From positions 1 to 55,985 of the forward strand of contig DATGSS010000087.1 of the NCBI GenBank assembly GCA_035302345.1: 55,985 nt of DNA, in the 5' to 3' direction. This document shows positions 36,908 to 45,732 of the stretch, piece by piece. Under the pieces are notes generated by a model. That model was not told the origin of the DNA and did not search any database. It was given only the letters and a program-made list of their open reading frames with translations. Within the stretch, counting starts at the first letter, position 1. Each line of letters opens with the position of its first letter. Both the position numbers and the translations under genes were made by a program. Source of the DNA: Paenalcaligenes sp035302345. Its GTDB lineage: Bacteria; Pseudomonadota; Gammaproteobacteria; Burkholderiales; Burkholderiaceae_B.

Positions 36908-36937
36908 AAAAAGCCCATTCCGCGGAATGGGCTTTTT
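36908..36937. terminator. Bidirectional intrinsic terminator after etfA
   Basis: Perfect palindrome centred on CCGCGG with arms GCCCATTCC / GGAATGGGC, an A-run on the left and a T-run on the right. It lies 87 bases past the etfA stop on the reverse strand and can also stop forward transcripts. Confidence 0.9.
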
Positions 36938-37023
36938 GGGTGCTTTAGAAATACCTTTTTAAGGCTGGTTTCGCAAAGTGTTTTATCTTTGTATAGGCAG
37001 CCTTGGGGATTTCTTGCTGGCTT

Positions 37024-37953
37024 TTAGAGTGCTTCGATAAGCTCGGGAATTGCTTCGAATAGGTCTGCTACCAAGCCATAATCAGCGACGCCAAAGATGG
37101 GGGCTTCGGGGTCTTTGTTGATGGCTACAATGACTTTGGAGTCCTGCATGCCAGCCAGGTGCTGAATTGCGCCAGAGATTCCTACTGCGATGTACAGTTG
37201 TGGAGCGACAATTTTACCGGTTTGACCTACTTGCCAGTCGTTAGGGGCGTAGCCAGCGTCAACTGCTGCACGCGATGCACCTACGGCTGCGCCTAATTTG
37301 GCGGCTAGGTCATCTATCAGTTTAAAGTTTTCAGCACTACCCAGACCACGTCCACCCGAGATGACGACTTCGGCAGCGGCTAGATCGGGACGGTCGCTTT
37401 GGGCGATTTCGCGTCCGACGAAGCGGCTAAGTCCGCTGTCTTGGACGGCGTCAATGGTTTCTACTTCGCCACTGCCACCGCTGGTGTCCACTGCGTCAAA
37501 GGCTGTTGTGCGGATGGTCAGTACGACTTTTTCATCTGCACATTGCACTGTTTCCAGGGCATTTCCAGCATAGATAGGATGCGTAAATGTATCCGCTGCC
37601 AGTACGTCTGTTACGTCAGAGACCTGTGCTACGTCTAATAAAGCAGCGACACGTGGGGCGACGTTTTTACCAAAGGTTGTAGATGGGAACAAGATGTGCT
37701 GGTACGCGTCCGCGATTGCCAGGACTTGTTTGGCAACGTTTTCGGCCAAGCCATGTTCGAGTCCATCACCTTCTGCCAGGAATGCTTTTTCTACACCGGC
37801 TACTTGGGCGGCTTCGTCAGCGACTGCCTGAGCGTCTTTGCCTGCAACTAGTACGTGGATAGGGCCGTCAAGTTTCTGTGCAGCTGCAACGGTATTCAAG
37901 GTTGCGGCATTTAGGCTTTGATTATCGTGTTCAGCAATAACTAATACGGACAT
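37024..37953 (-). CDS. etfA: Electron transfer flavoprotein alpha subunit
   Basis: 309 residues. Binds FAD with EtfB and carries electrons from acyl-CoA dehydrogenases to ETF-ubiquinone oxidoreductase. The C-terminal FAD-binding segment is clear: VVISGGRGLGSAENF near residue 197, YAPNDWQVGQTGKIVAPQLY, and GISGAIQHLAGM near 260. It starts one base after the etfB stop. No acyl-CoA dehydrogenase lies in the window. Confidence 0.97.
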   Translation of the reverse strand: MSVLVIAEHDNQSLNAATLNTVAAAQKLDGPIHVLVAGKDAQAVADEAAQVAGVEKAFLAEGDGLEHGLAENVAKQVLAIADAYQHILFPSTTFGKNVAPRVAALLDVAQVSDVTDVLAADTFTHPIYAGNALETVQCADEKVVLTIRTTAFDAVDTSGGSGEVETIDAVQDSGLSRFVGREIAQSDRPDLAAAEVVISGGRGLGSAENFKLIDDLAAKLGAAVGASRAAVDAGYAPNDWQVGQTGKIVAPQLYIAVGISGAIQHLAGMQDSKVIVAINKDPEAPIFGVADYGLVADLFEAIPELIEAL

Positions 37954-37954
37954 A

Positions 37955-38704
37955 TTAAATTACCTTTGCTTCGTTCTTTAGTTTTTCAACCAATGTGGCG
38001 ACGTCCTCTACGATGACACCGGCTTGGCGTACGGGCGGCTCGGTAACCTTTTGGGTTTTGAGACGAGGTGTCACATCAACAGACAATTCCTCGGGCGTGA
38101 CCGTATCAAGCTGCTTTTTCTTGGCGCGCATGATGTTGGGCAATGTGACGTAGCGTGGCTCATTGAGACGCAGGTCAGTGGTTACAACAGCAGGTAGATT
38201 GATTTCGAGGGTTTCTAGTCCTCCATCAATCTCGCGGGTCACCTGAGCTTTTTGGTCTTCAATTTTGACCTCGCTAGCAAAGGTAGCCTGGGGCCAGTCT
38301 AGCAATGCAGCCAGCATCTGACCTGTTTGGTTGGCATCATCATCAATTGCCTGCTTACCCATGATGATTAGATTAGGCTCTTCTTTTTCAACCAAAGCCT
38401 TTAAAAGCTTGGCGACAGCCAGTGGCTGCAGCTCGGCATCGGTGTCGACGTGAATTGAGCGATCGGCGCCAATTGCCATTGCGGTACGGAGTGTTTCCTG
38501 TGCGGGCTTGGCACCACAAGAAATGGCGATAATCTCGCTCACCAGTCCTTTTTCTTTCAAGCGGACGGCTTCCTCGACAGCAATTTCATCAAAGGGGTTC
38601 ATGGACATTTTTACATTGTCGGTATCAACCCCCGTTTGATCTGACTTTACGCGGATCTTGACGTTGTGATCGACAACGCGTTTGACGGGTACTAAAACCT
38701 TCAT
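37955..38704 (-). CDS. etfB: Electron transfer flavoprotein beta subunit
   Basis: 249 residues, binds AMP and pairs with EtfA. KVLVPVKRVVDHNVKIRVK at the N-terminus, MSMNPFDEIAVEEAVRLKE near residue 34, GKQAIDDDANQTGQM near 118 and the recognition-loop region RYVTLPNIMRAKKK near 190 are family signatures. It is the first gene of a two-gene unit. Confidence 0.97.
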   Translation of the reverse strand: MKVLVPVKRVVDHNVKIRVKSDQTGVDTDNVKMSMNPFDEIAVEEAVRLKEKGLVSEIIAISCGAKPAQETLRTAMAIGADRSIHVDTDAELQPLAVAKLLKALVEKEEPNLIIMGKQAIDDDANQTGQMLAALLDWPQATFASEVKIEDQKAQVTREIDGGLETLEINLPAVVTTDLRLNEPRYVTLPNIMRAKKKQLDTVTPEELSVDVTPRLKTQKVTEPPVRQAGVIVEDVATLVEKLKNEAKVI

Positions 38705-38844
38705 CCGGTTCTCTCCAAAAGCTAGAAACTTTCAAACAAGCAAGGCTAAAAACATATTTTGAATCGCTGGGCTATTGCACCAACCCTAAGACCCTTTAGC
38801 CACTTAAATACGGCCTACAGTATAACAAATTGCGCTGCTTTCAC

Positions 38845-38857
38845 AGGGGTAACCCCT
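38845..38857. promoter_or_regulatory. Short palindrome between etfB and mltB
   Basis: AGGGGT-A-ACCCCT in the 281-base gap between divergent etfB and mltB, about 130 bases from each start. It may be an operator. Nothing else is evident in the gap. Confidence 0.25.
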
Positions 38858-38985
38858 ATAAAAAAGCTCAGCCCATGTACTTTGAGCGCTTGCTGTTTAA
38901 AACAAAAACATTTAAAAGTGCCCTTGAATAGCGACCATAAATCGCTGATACTTGCTTATTTCACCCACTAGGGAATTACGGCATC

Positions 38986-40269
38986 ATGTGGCTAACTATT
39001 TCGCGCACAGTTTTAACGCTTGGTACCTGTTTATTTGCCGCCTGCAGTACACCAACCCAAACTGCACAAACGAAAGATTTCACTGCATCGAATACAAATT
39101 CGGCAGCTCATCCACAAAAGGATGAGCAGTTAATTGAGCAGTCATCTACCAATCAAAACTCTGGGCGTCTAGTTGTCCAAAACGCGACTGTAAATTCGTT
39201 CGATACACAAAAAACCACGCCACTAAAATCTAAAAACAGTCCACTCTTTGTACCTTTTCGGCGCGACTATGTACAAAAAGATGGTCAATTGAGCCCTTAT
39301 TTAGAGCAATGGGCTTTGCATTTATCGCAGCAACGACAGATTCCTTATCCCCATATAGAAGCCCTTTTAAAACAGGTCAGCTATGAGCCTCAGGTCATAA
39401 AGCTGATGACACCGGCCAAAGGAAAACGTGGCAAACGCAGTTGGTCTGCCTACCAAGAGCGCTTTACTGATAAAACACGGATTGATGATGGTCTAAGCTT
39501 TTGGCGCCGTCATCAAGACATCATCGAACAAACTGCTCAAAAATATCAAATTCCAGCCTCTGTATTGGTTGCCATTATCGGCGTGGAAACCATCTACGGC
39601 AGTTATATGGGGGATTTTAGTGTGCTAAATGCACTGACTAATTTGGGATTTGGTTACCCCGATCCTGAACGGCCGGAGCGTGCCACCATGTTTCGGAATC
39701 AGTTGGCTGATTTAATTGAGCTACATTATCAGGGGAAACTGGATGCCAACACGGCTCGGGGCTCGTTTGCAGGTGCCATGGGCTTGCCACAATTTATGCC
39801 TACCAGTATTAAGCAATGGGCCATCGATGCTGATGGAAAAGGCCACATTGATTTATTTCATTCTGTACCTGACGCGTTGGCTTCGGTAGCTAACTTTTTA
39901 AATCATCACGGCTGGCAAGCACCATTACCAGTATTTATAGACGTCGAGATACCTGCTAATAGCCAGATCGCCAATAAGGTAGACGGCGGTTTGAGTCCAA
40001 CCTTGGACTGGCAAGAGTTGCAAGCTCCTTTAGGTCTACCCGAACAGCCCAGCGTATACGCACAGCAAAAACTAGGTCTGGTTGATTTGCCGGATCAGGT
40101 GCATAATACGGTGGAATATCGCCTGGCATCGGCCAATTTTTTTGCACTCACCGAATATAATCGTAGTTATTTTTATGCTAGTGCCGTGGCTGACTTGGCC
40201 TGCGCACTAGAACGCCGACATTATCAACGACAAAACTGCTCACTATGGGCGAGCCCTGATTCTCAATAG
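38986..40269 (+). CDS. mltB: Membrane-bound lytic murein transglycosylase B (MltB), lipoprotein
   Basis: 427 residues. The N-terminal signal ends in lipobox LFAAC, predicting a lipid-anchored Cys near residue 19. A polar Thr/Asn/Gln-rich linker of about 75 residues follows. The SLT2 catalytic domain shows VAIIGVETIYGSYMGDF near residue 195 with the catalytic Glu, GFGYPDPERP, and GSFAGAMGLPQFMPTS near residue 262. It cleaves peptidoglycan with 1,6-anhydro product formation. It faces cysM tail-to-tail. Confidence 0.94.
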   Translation: MWLTISRTVLTLGTCLFAACSTPTQTAQTKDFTASNTNSAAHPQKDEQLIEQSSTNQNSGRLVVQNATVNSFDTQKTTPLKSKNSPLFVPFRRDYVQKDGQLSPYLEQWALHLSQQRQIPYPHIEALLKQVSYEPQVIKLMTPAKGKRGKRSWSAYQERFTDKTRIDDGLSFWRRHQDIIEQTAQKYQIPASVLVAIIGVETIYGSYMGDFSVLNALTNLGFGYPDPERPERATMFRNQLADLIELHYQGKLDANTARGSFAGAMGLPQFMPTSIKQWAIDADGKGHIDLFHSVPDALASVANFLNHHGWQAPLPVFIDVEIPANSQIANKVDGGLSPTLDWQELQAPLGLPEQPSVYAQQKLGLVDLPDQVHNTVEYRLASANFFALTEYNRSYFYASAVADLACALERRHYQRQNCSLWASPDSQ

Positions 40270-40278
40270 CTGTTAAAT

Positions 40279-40308
40279 GCCCAGGCATCTGACCGTCTGA
40301 GCCTGGGC
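40279..40308. terminator. Stem-loop between convergent mltB and cysM
   Basis: GCCCAGGC / GCCTGGGC with a 14-base loop in the 73-base gap. It lacks a T-run, so it is a weak or Rho-assisted terminator at best. Confidence 0.4.
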
Positions 40309-40342
40309 GCATACATCACTTATTTAGGTAACACCTAGCGAT

Positions 40343-41254
40343 TTAAGGGTTAAAAACCCCTGTCGATAAATAACGATCTCCGCGGTCACAAACAATAAAG
40401 ACTATCGTGGCGTTTTTGACTGTTTTGGCAACACGCAAAGCAGCTATCAATGCACCTGCTGAGGAAATACCGGCAAAAATCCCTTCTTGGCTAGCCAAAC
40501 GACGCGCCATGTCTTCGGCTTCTTGTTGGCCGATCAGCTCAAAAGCATCTATTTTTGTAGGGTCATAGATTTTAGGCGCATATTCTTCGGGCCATTTGCG
40601 TATCCCGGCAATCTGGGCGCCCTCTGCTGGCTGTGCACCTATTACCTGTAGCTGCGGATTTTGTGTGCGCAAATAATTACCCACGCCCATAATCGTGCCT
40701 GTCGTACCCATAGCACTAACAAAATGCGTTACTTGCCCGTTTGTTTGCTGCCAGATTTCCACCCCAGTGCCGTCAATGTGCGCCTGCGGGTTATCAAAAT
40801 TAGCAAACTGGTCAAGCACTACACCACGCCCCTCTTCTTGCATTTGTAAGGCTAGGTCACGGGCGTATTCCATGCCCCCTTTTTCCTCGGGAGTAAGAAT
40901 CAGCTCGGCCCCATAGGCAGTCATAGAAGCGCGTCTTTCCAAGGAAAGATTGTCTGGCATGATAAGAATCATCTTGTAACCGCGAACGGCTGCGATCATA
41001 GCCAAAGCTATCCCTGTATTACCACTAGTCGCTTCGATCAGGGTGTCCCCGGGTTTTATCTGGCCGCGCTCTTCTGCGCAACGGATCATAGATAATGCCG
41101 GACGGTCTTTAACTGATCCGGCGGGGTTATCACCCTCTAGTTTGGCCAGGATCACGTTGCTGTCATCTACCCCTGCCTCGACAGGGATACGTTGCAAACG
41201 TACCAGTGGGGTGTTGCCTATGGTGTCTTCGACGGTTGGGTAGCTGGATTTCAT
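40343..41254 (-). CDS. cysM: Cysteine synthase B (O-acetylserine sulfhydrylase)
   Basis: PLP enzyme of 303 residues (E. coli CysM 303). The PLP lysine lies in NPAGSVKDRPALSMI near residue 49, followed by EATSGNTGIALAM near residue 69 and the phosphate loop SAMGTTGTIMGVG near residue 175. The length and EGDNPAGSVKDR form favour CysM over CysK. It makes cysteine from O-acetylserine with sulfide or thiosulfate. Confidence 0.95.
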   Translation of the reverse strand: MKSSYPTVEDTIGNTPLVRLQRIPVEAGVDDSNVILAKLEGDNPAGSVKDRPALSMIRCAEERGQIKPGDTLIEATSGNTGIALAMIAAVRGYKMILIMPDNLSLERRASMTAYGAELILTPEEKGGMEYARDLALQMQEEGRGVVLDQFANFDNPQAHIDGTGVEIWQQTNGQVTHFVSAMGTTGTIMGVGNYLRTQNPQLQVIGAQPAEGAQIAGIRKWPEEYAPKIYDPTKIDAFELIGQQEAEDMARRLASQEGIFAGISSAGALIAALRVAKTVKNATIVFIVCDRGDRYLSTGVFNP

Positions 41255-41289
41255 AGTTGTGTCACTCTACTAATCATTTATTGTGTCGC

Positions 41290-41610
41290 TTAATCCTGGC
41301 TGGTTTCTGGATCTTGTGCCTGCAAACCAGCCTCTTGGAGGGCTTCTAGTCTTTTGGGCCCAATCCCTCTTACTCTAGCAGACAAATCTTGTAAAGAAGT
41401 AAAAGCCCCGCCGCGCTCACGTTCTTCGATAATGGTTTCAGCTGTTTTAGGGCCAATGCCGGGCAAGCTTTGTAGCTGAGCTTGGCTAGCTTGATTAAGA
41501 TCCATAGCCCCAATCGGCAAAGCATATGCCAGTAAAAACGCAGCTAGTAAGCCGGCACGAATGCTTTGGGCACCAAATAACGATCCAAACTCTAGTTTTT
41601 GTTTTAGCAT
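41290..41610 (-). CDS. ComEA-like helix-hairpin-helix DNA-binding protein
   Basis: 106 residues. ATG 41610 has AGAGGAA upstream. A signal-like helix (about 15-33) precedes a tandem HhH domain: DLNQASQAQLQSLPGIGPKTA and ARVRGIGPKRLEAL. ComEA-type proteins bind incoming DNA in the periplasm during competence; Alcaligenaceae often carry such short proteins without proven transformation. No other competence gene is adjacent, so the role is open. Confidence 0.82.
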   Translation of the reverse strand: MLKQKLEFGSLFGAQSIRAGLLAAFLLAYALPIGAMDLNQASQAQLQSLPGIGPKTAETIIEERERGGAFTSLQDLSARVRGIGPKRLEALQEAGLQAQDPETSQD

Positions 41611-41755
41611 AACAATTCCTCTGTAAAAACACATAAATAAACATTGATGCTGGCGACAGACAAATTCATAGATGTCTGGTCCTGCATTAATAATTATTGT
41701 GTGTCTAGTTAAAGTGCTTTATCCAGAGGGAACTACAAATTAGAGTAGGTGTTTT

Positions 41756-42751
41756 CTATCCCTGTTGCGTCTCGTGTAAAGAACGCACATAACGCGCTAC
41801 ACCCTGTTCTACAGTGGCAAACTCATGGTCATAGCCGACTGCTCGTAATTGTTGCAAATCAGCCTGAGTATGACTTTGGTAACGGCCCTTGAGGTCATCA
41901 GGGAATGGGATATAGCGTAATAGCTTTTGTTTTACTAGGCCGTCTAAATCTAGAGCTGGCTCACCACGTAACTCGCGCATCGTGTTAACGACTGTTTTGG
42001 CAATATCATTAAAGGGCTGCGCCCGGCCAGTACCACAATTAAACACACCTGATAATTGTGGATTATCCAAAAAAAACAAATTGACTCGGATAGCATCCTC
42101 GACAGCTATAAAGTCACGCTCTTGTTGACCAGCAGCATAGCCATCCCACCCTCCGAACAAACGAACAAAACCCTCTTGTTCGTATTGATTCATGTTGTGC
42201 AATGCTACTGAGGCCATTCGACCTTTATGGTGTTCATTAGGTCCGTAAACATTAAAATAACGCAGTCCTACTGCAGGAGCTGTTAGATCATTTAAATGGC
42301 GGCGTAGTACCTGATCAAAGAGGAACTTGGAATAACCATAAACATTGAGAGGAGCCTCGTGTTCACGTGCTTCGCTGTAATTGGGCCCTGCACCATAAAC
42401 AGCCGCTGATGAAGCATAGATAAAAGGCGTTTTGGTTGCCTGACTATACTCAAACAGCTCTAGGGTGACGCGATAGTTATTGTCCATCATATAGCGCCCA
42501 TCTAGCTCTGTCGTATCCGAACATGCCCCTTGGTGAAAGATCGCCTCTATACTAGGCAAAGCACGTTTTCGCACTAACTCACGAAAATCATCCTTGTCCA
42601 TATAATCAGCAATCTCGCAATGCACAAGGTTTAAAAATTTCTCGCCCTGCTGCAAATCATCAACCACGAGAATATTTGTAATACCTCGTTCATTTAAACC
42701 TTTGACCAAATTGCTACCAATAAAACCAGCCCCGCCTGTGACAATAAACAT
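41756..42751 (-). CDS. hldD: ADP-L-glycero-D-manno-heptose-6-epimerase
   Basis: Makes ADP-L-glycero-D-manno-heptose for the LPS inner core. 331 residues. NADP-binding VTGGAGFIGSNLVKGL at the N-terminus, SSAAVYG near residue 112, catalytic YGYSKFLFD near residue 140, and the ERDFIAVEDA motif near residue 211. It starts 11 bases after hldA. Confidence 0.96.
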   Translation of the reverse strand: MFIVTGGAGFIGSNLVKGLNERGITNILVVDDLQQGEKFLNLVHCEIADYMDKDDFRELVRKRALPSIEAIFHQGACSDTTELDGRYMMDNNYRVTLELFEYSQATKTPFIYASSAAVYGAGPNYSEAREHEAPLNVYGYSKFLFDQVLRRHLNDLTAPAVGLRYFNVYGPNEHHKGRMASVALHNMNQYEQEGFVRLFGGWDGYAAGQQERDFIAVEDAIRVNLFFLDNPQLSGVFNCGTGRAQPFNDIAKTVVNTMRELRGEPALDLDGLVKQKLLRYIPFPDDLKGRYQSHTQADLQQLRAVGYDHEFATVEQGVARYVRSLHETQQG

Positions 42752-42762
42752 ATTTTATCCCC

Positions 42763-43692
42763 TTACTGCAACTCTTGGGCAGTGACTACCGAGGTGCCTA
42801 GCTTGCCCACGACAATCCCACCCGCGCGGTTTGCCCAATACATTGAATCTACCCAATCTAGCCCAGCGCCTTTGGTGACTGCTAATGTAGCGAGCACGGT
42901 GTCGCCCGCACCTGAAACATCAAAAACCTCTTTGGCTTGGGCATCTACATGATGACGAGCGTCTGGGGTGTAAATAGTCATACCCTGTTCAGAACGAGTA
43001 ATTAACAGCGCATCTAATTGCAAGTCTTTACGTAATTGCTGTGCCCGTTCTTCGAGCTCGTCCTCGGAGTGCCAGCGGCCAACTGCCTGGCGAATCTCAT
43101 CGAGATTAGGCGTGAGCAGGCTCGCCCCCTGGTAGCGCTGATAGTCATCCCCCTTGGGGTCAACTAGGATAGGGATGCCCTCTTGACGTGCTATTTGAAT
43201 TAATCGCTGTACCTCTTTGAGAGCCCCCTTGGCATAATCCGATAACACCACAATATCGTGAGCCTTTAGAATGTCTTTCATGCGCTGTTGCACATTGCCC
43301 AAAGCTGCCTGACTGGGGTCTTCCTCGAAATCAACCCGCATCAATTGTTGCTGACGGCCGATAACACGCAATTTAAGCGTTGTAGGCCGCATTGGGTCCG
43401 TAATCATTTGTTCGCTAATACCCACATCGTGGAGTAATTCGCGTGTAATCTGGCCGTCTTGATCATCGCCTATCAGTCCTATTAGGGTCGCCTGCGCTCC
43501 CAAGGCTACTATGTTGCGGGCCACATTAGCTGCGCCCCCCAGTCGGTCTTCGGTGCGTACCACATGAACGACGGGTACCGGGGCCTCTGGCGAGATGCGC
43601 TCGACCTTGCCGAACCAATAGCGATCCAGCATCACATCACCAATAATCAAAACCTTTACTTGTTGTGCTTCTTGATTGGGAAAAGGTCTCAT
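42763..43692 (-). CDS. hldA: D-glycero-beta-D-manno-heptose-7-phosphate kinase (HldA type)
   Basis: PfkB-family kinase of 309 residues that phosphorylates heptose-7-phosphate at C1. VLIIGDVMLDRYWFG, GGAANVARNIVALG, and the catalytic FDVSGAGDTVLATLA near residue 262 are visible. The C-terminal adenylyltransferase domain of E. coli HldE is absent, so a separate HldC is expected elsewhere. Start 43692 overlaps the lapB stop as ATGA. Confidence 0.93.
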   Translation of the reverse strand: MRPFPNQEAQQVKVLIIGDVMLDRYWFGKVERISPEAPVPVVHVVRTEDRLGGAANVARNIVALGAQATLIGLIGDDQDGQITRELLHDVGISEQMITDPMRPTTLKLRVIGRQQQLMRVDFEEDPSQAALGNVQQRMKDILKAHDIVVLSDYAKGALKEVQRLIQIARQEGIPILVDPKGDDYQRYQGASLLTPNLDEIRQAVGRWHSEDELEERAQQLRKDLQLDALLITRSEQGMTIYTPDARHHVDAQAKEVFDVSGAGDTVLATLAVTKGAGLDWVDSMYWANRAGGIVVGKLGTSVVTAQELQ

Positions 43693-44942
43693 GGGTGCTC
43701 CTCTAACAACAAAGGCGGATAACTCTCCCAATGATTACACCCAGGGCATTGCCAATAATAGGTGCGCGCTTCGAAACCGCACTCTTTGCAAGCATAGCGA
43801 TCCAGGCGCTGGGTGTGTTTGTGAATAAGGCTGCGCAGCAAAGCCAAATCGGCACCTGCAGCAACCTCTTTGGTCAGCGCATCGTCCATCATGTCTTGGA
43901 CAGTGCTGGAGACCTGTTTGTCTTTGCTGGCAGCGAGCTCGACCTCTAACATGCGATCCAAGGCCAGCAAAGAAGGCGTACCGCGCAGAGCTTTCCGTGC
44001 AAACCGCCATGCCTCTAAGGAGCCATTATGCTCGCGTAGTACTTTGAATAATACATTGAAGACCATGAGATTAGGGTGTTGGTTAAAGTGTGTACGCAAC
44101 ACATCGATGCCCTCATCCACTTGGTCTAATGCTAGGTAGCAGCGCATCAGTGGTGCGGCAACCAAGCCTGAATACATGGGCGCAAAACTAAGAATAGACT
44201 CTAACTCATCCCGTTGATGTGTGAGTTCTTGCTTTTTCTCGGCCCATAGTGCTCTAAGTAAAGCAATGCGCACCTTGGCGCCCAGCGTACAGTCACCGGC
44301 CAATTCACGGGCGGCTTGCTCAGCACCGTCCAATGCTTTTTGGGCATCCTTAAACTGCGGTTCACGTGCAGTGAGTGCGGCCTCGGCCTGCTCACAATGG
44401 TAATGGACACGTTGTGGAACAGCCTCTTGGGTCAGTCGCCCCAAGCGTTTTACAGCCTCGATTGCCTGCGGCCAGTCGTGGCCTGCCTCGTAAATGCGCA
44501 CTAGGTAACGCATGGCCTCTACGGCGTGCTGAGTATCGGTAACTGCCTCGAAACCAGCCTCGGCACGATCCAGCATTCCTGCCTTGAGAAAGTCTTTGGC
44601 CAATTCAAATTGTGCATCTTGACGAGCCTCGGGCTCTAAATCAGCACGCCCCAATAAGCTTTGATGCACCCGAATCGCCCGTTCTATTTCGCCTCGGCGA
44701 CGAAATAGGTTACCTAGTGCAAAGTGCAACTCAACGGTCTCTGAGTCGAGCTTTGCAACCTCTATAAAAGCATCAATGGCCTGATCAGGTTCTTCGTTGA
44801 GTAAAAAATTTAGGCCCTTGAAATAAGAGTCTGGAAGCCGTCGACTCTCGGAGAGCATTTGTCTGAAGTCAACACGAGCCGCTACCCAGCCTAAGCCAAA
44901 TAGAACAGGAACAACGATCAGCCACCAAGGTTCGAAATCCAC
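43689..44942 (-). CDS. lapB: LPS assembly/regulatory TPR protein LapB (YciM)
   Basis: 417 residues. One N-terminal membrane helix, tetratricopeptide repeats through about residue 350, and a C-terminal rubredoxin-like metal site with CKECGF and CPGCNHW near residues 385-405. In E. coli LapB promotes FtsH degradation of LpxC and so limits LPS synthesis. It lies between lapA and hldA, within an LPS-related unit. Confidence 0.94.
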   Translation of the reverse strand: MDFEPWWLIVVPVLFGLGWVAARVDFRQMLSESRRLPDSYFKGLNFLLNEEPDQAIDAFIEVAKLDSETVELHFALGNLFRRRGEIERAIRVHQSLLGRADLEPEARQDAQFELAKDFLKAGMLDRAEAGFEAVTDTQHAVEAMRYLVRIYEAGHDWPQAIEAVKRLGRLTQEAVPQRVHYHCEQAEAALTAREPQFKDAQKALDGAEQAARELAGDCTLGAKVRIALLRALWAEKKQELTHQRDELESILSFAPMYSGLVAAPLMRCYLALDQVDEGIDVLRTHFNQHPNLMVFNVLFKVLREHNGSLEAWRFARKALRGTPSLLALDRMLEVELAASKDKQVSSTVQDMMDDALTKEVAAGADLALLRSLIHKHTQRLDRYACKECGFEARTYYWQCPGCNHWESYPPLLLEEHP

Positions 44943-44962
44943 GGTTTAATCCTTGTAGCGAA

Positions 44963-45286
44963 TCATAGGGGAGCCATTGGAGCAGCCGCTTCGGGGGCTA
45001 CTGTGGGGCGTTTGGTGTCGGGTTGCTCGAGACGTTCTTCTAGGTGTGCGACCTCGCGCTTGAGACGATTGAGCTCGCGTTGTTTACGCATATTGCCCAT
45101 GAGCATGATTAGTAAGCCCAGCAACAGCCCCAATACAAATGTGACCAGCATCACAATGATAAGAGGTACATTATCTATGGCATATTCACCAAAGAAATAT
45201 ACGGGCACTTTTTCTGTGTTTTTTAGTGCAAAAGCGAGTACTACGAGAAAAACAATTATACGTAGTATCCAGACGATGATGCGCAT
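44963..45286 (-). CDS. lapA: LapA-family inner membrane protein
   Basis: 107 residues. Two membrane helices (about 5-25 and 42-65), with the NTEKVPVYFFGEY-type loop between and a coiled-coil cytoplasmic helix after (RKQRELNRLKREVAHLEERL), as in LapA/YciS. Works with LapB in LPS control. It lies 20 bases before lapB and just after the ihfB terminator. Confidence 0.9.
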   Translation of the reverse strand: MRIIVWILRIIVFLVVLAFALKNTEKVPVYFFGEYAIDNVPLIIVMLVTFVLGLLLGLLIMLMGNMRKQRELNRLKREVAHLEERLEQPDTKRPTVAPEAAAPMAPL

Positions 45287-45346
45287 AGTTATCGCTCCAT
45301 TGATTAGCGGACGTTATCATTGTAAATGGAAAATGTCCCCCCGTCC

Positions 45347-45377
45347 TAAAACAACAACAGGCCCACGCGGGGCCTGT
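45347..45377 (-). terminator. Intrinsic terminator after ihfB
   Basis: ACAGGCCC / GGGCCTGT stem with a 4-base loop, followed on the reverse strand by TTGTTGTTTT. It separates ihfB from lapA. Confidence 0.8.
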
Positions 45378-45424
45378 TTATACCTACACAACAAATCCGG
45401 GTTGGTAGTCGCCTATTTGTCTGT

Positions 45425-45730
45425 CTACCGCTGCTTTTGTTCGGCAATAAAGGTAGCATCGACACGTTCGCGCAGCTCTTTTCCTGCCTTGAAATGGGGG
45501 ACACGTTTGGCTGGGACATGTACAGTCTCGCCTGAGCGTGGGTTGCGCCCCATGCGCGCTGCTCGGGTGGTGACCGTAAAGCTGCCAAACCCGCGGATTT
45601 CAATCCGCTGCCCATGAACCAATGACTCGGTCATGGAGTCCAACAAAACATTTACGGCCAAATCCACATCACGCAACGCAAATTGCGGAAAACGGCTAGC
45701 TAGCAATGCGATTAACTCGGATTTTGTCAC
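45425..45730 (-). CDS. ihfB: Integration host factor beta subunit
   Basis: 101 residues, HU/IHF family DNA-bending protein that dimerises with IhfA. MTKSELIALLASRFP at the N-terminus and the DNA-intercalating arm ARMGRNPRSGETV near residue 58 with its conserved proline are seen. It follows rpsA by two bases; rpsA-ihfB linkage is standard in proteobacteria. Confidence 0.97.
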   Translation of the reverse strand: MTKSELIALLASRFPQFALRDVDLAVNVLLDSMTESLVHGQRIEIRGFGSFTVTTRAARMGRNPRSGETVHVPAKRVPHFKAGKELRERVDATFIAEQKQR

Positions 45731-45732
45731 GC

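Noticed and set aside
45003..45617. 204-codon forward frame opposite lapA and ihfB
   Set aside because: Crosses two genes and their terminator, with basic, low-information composition.
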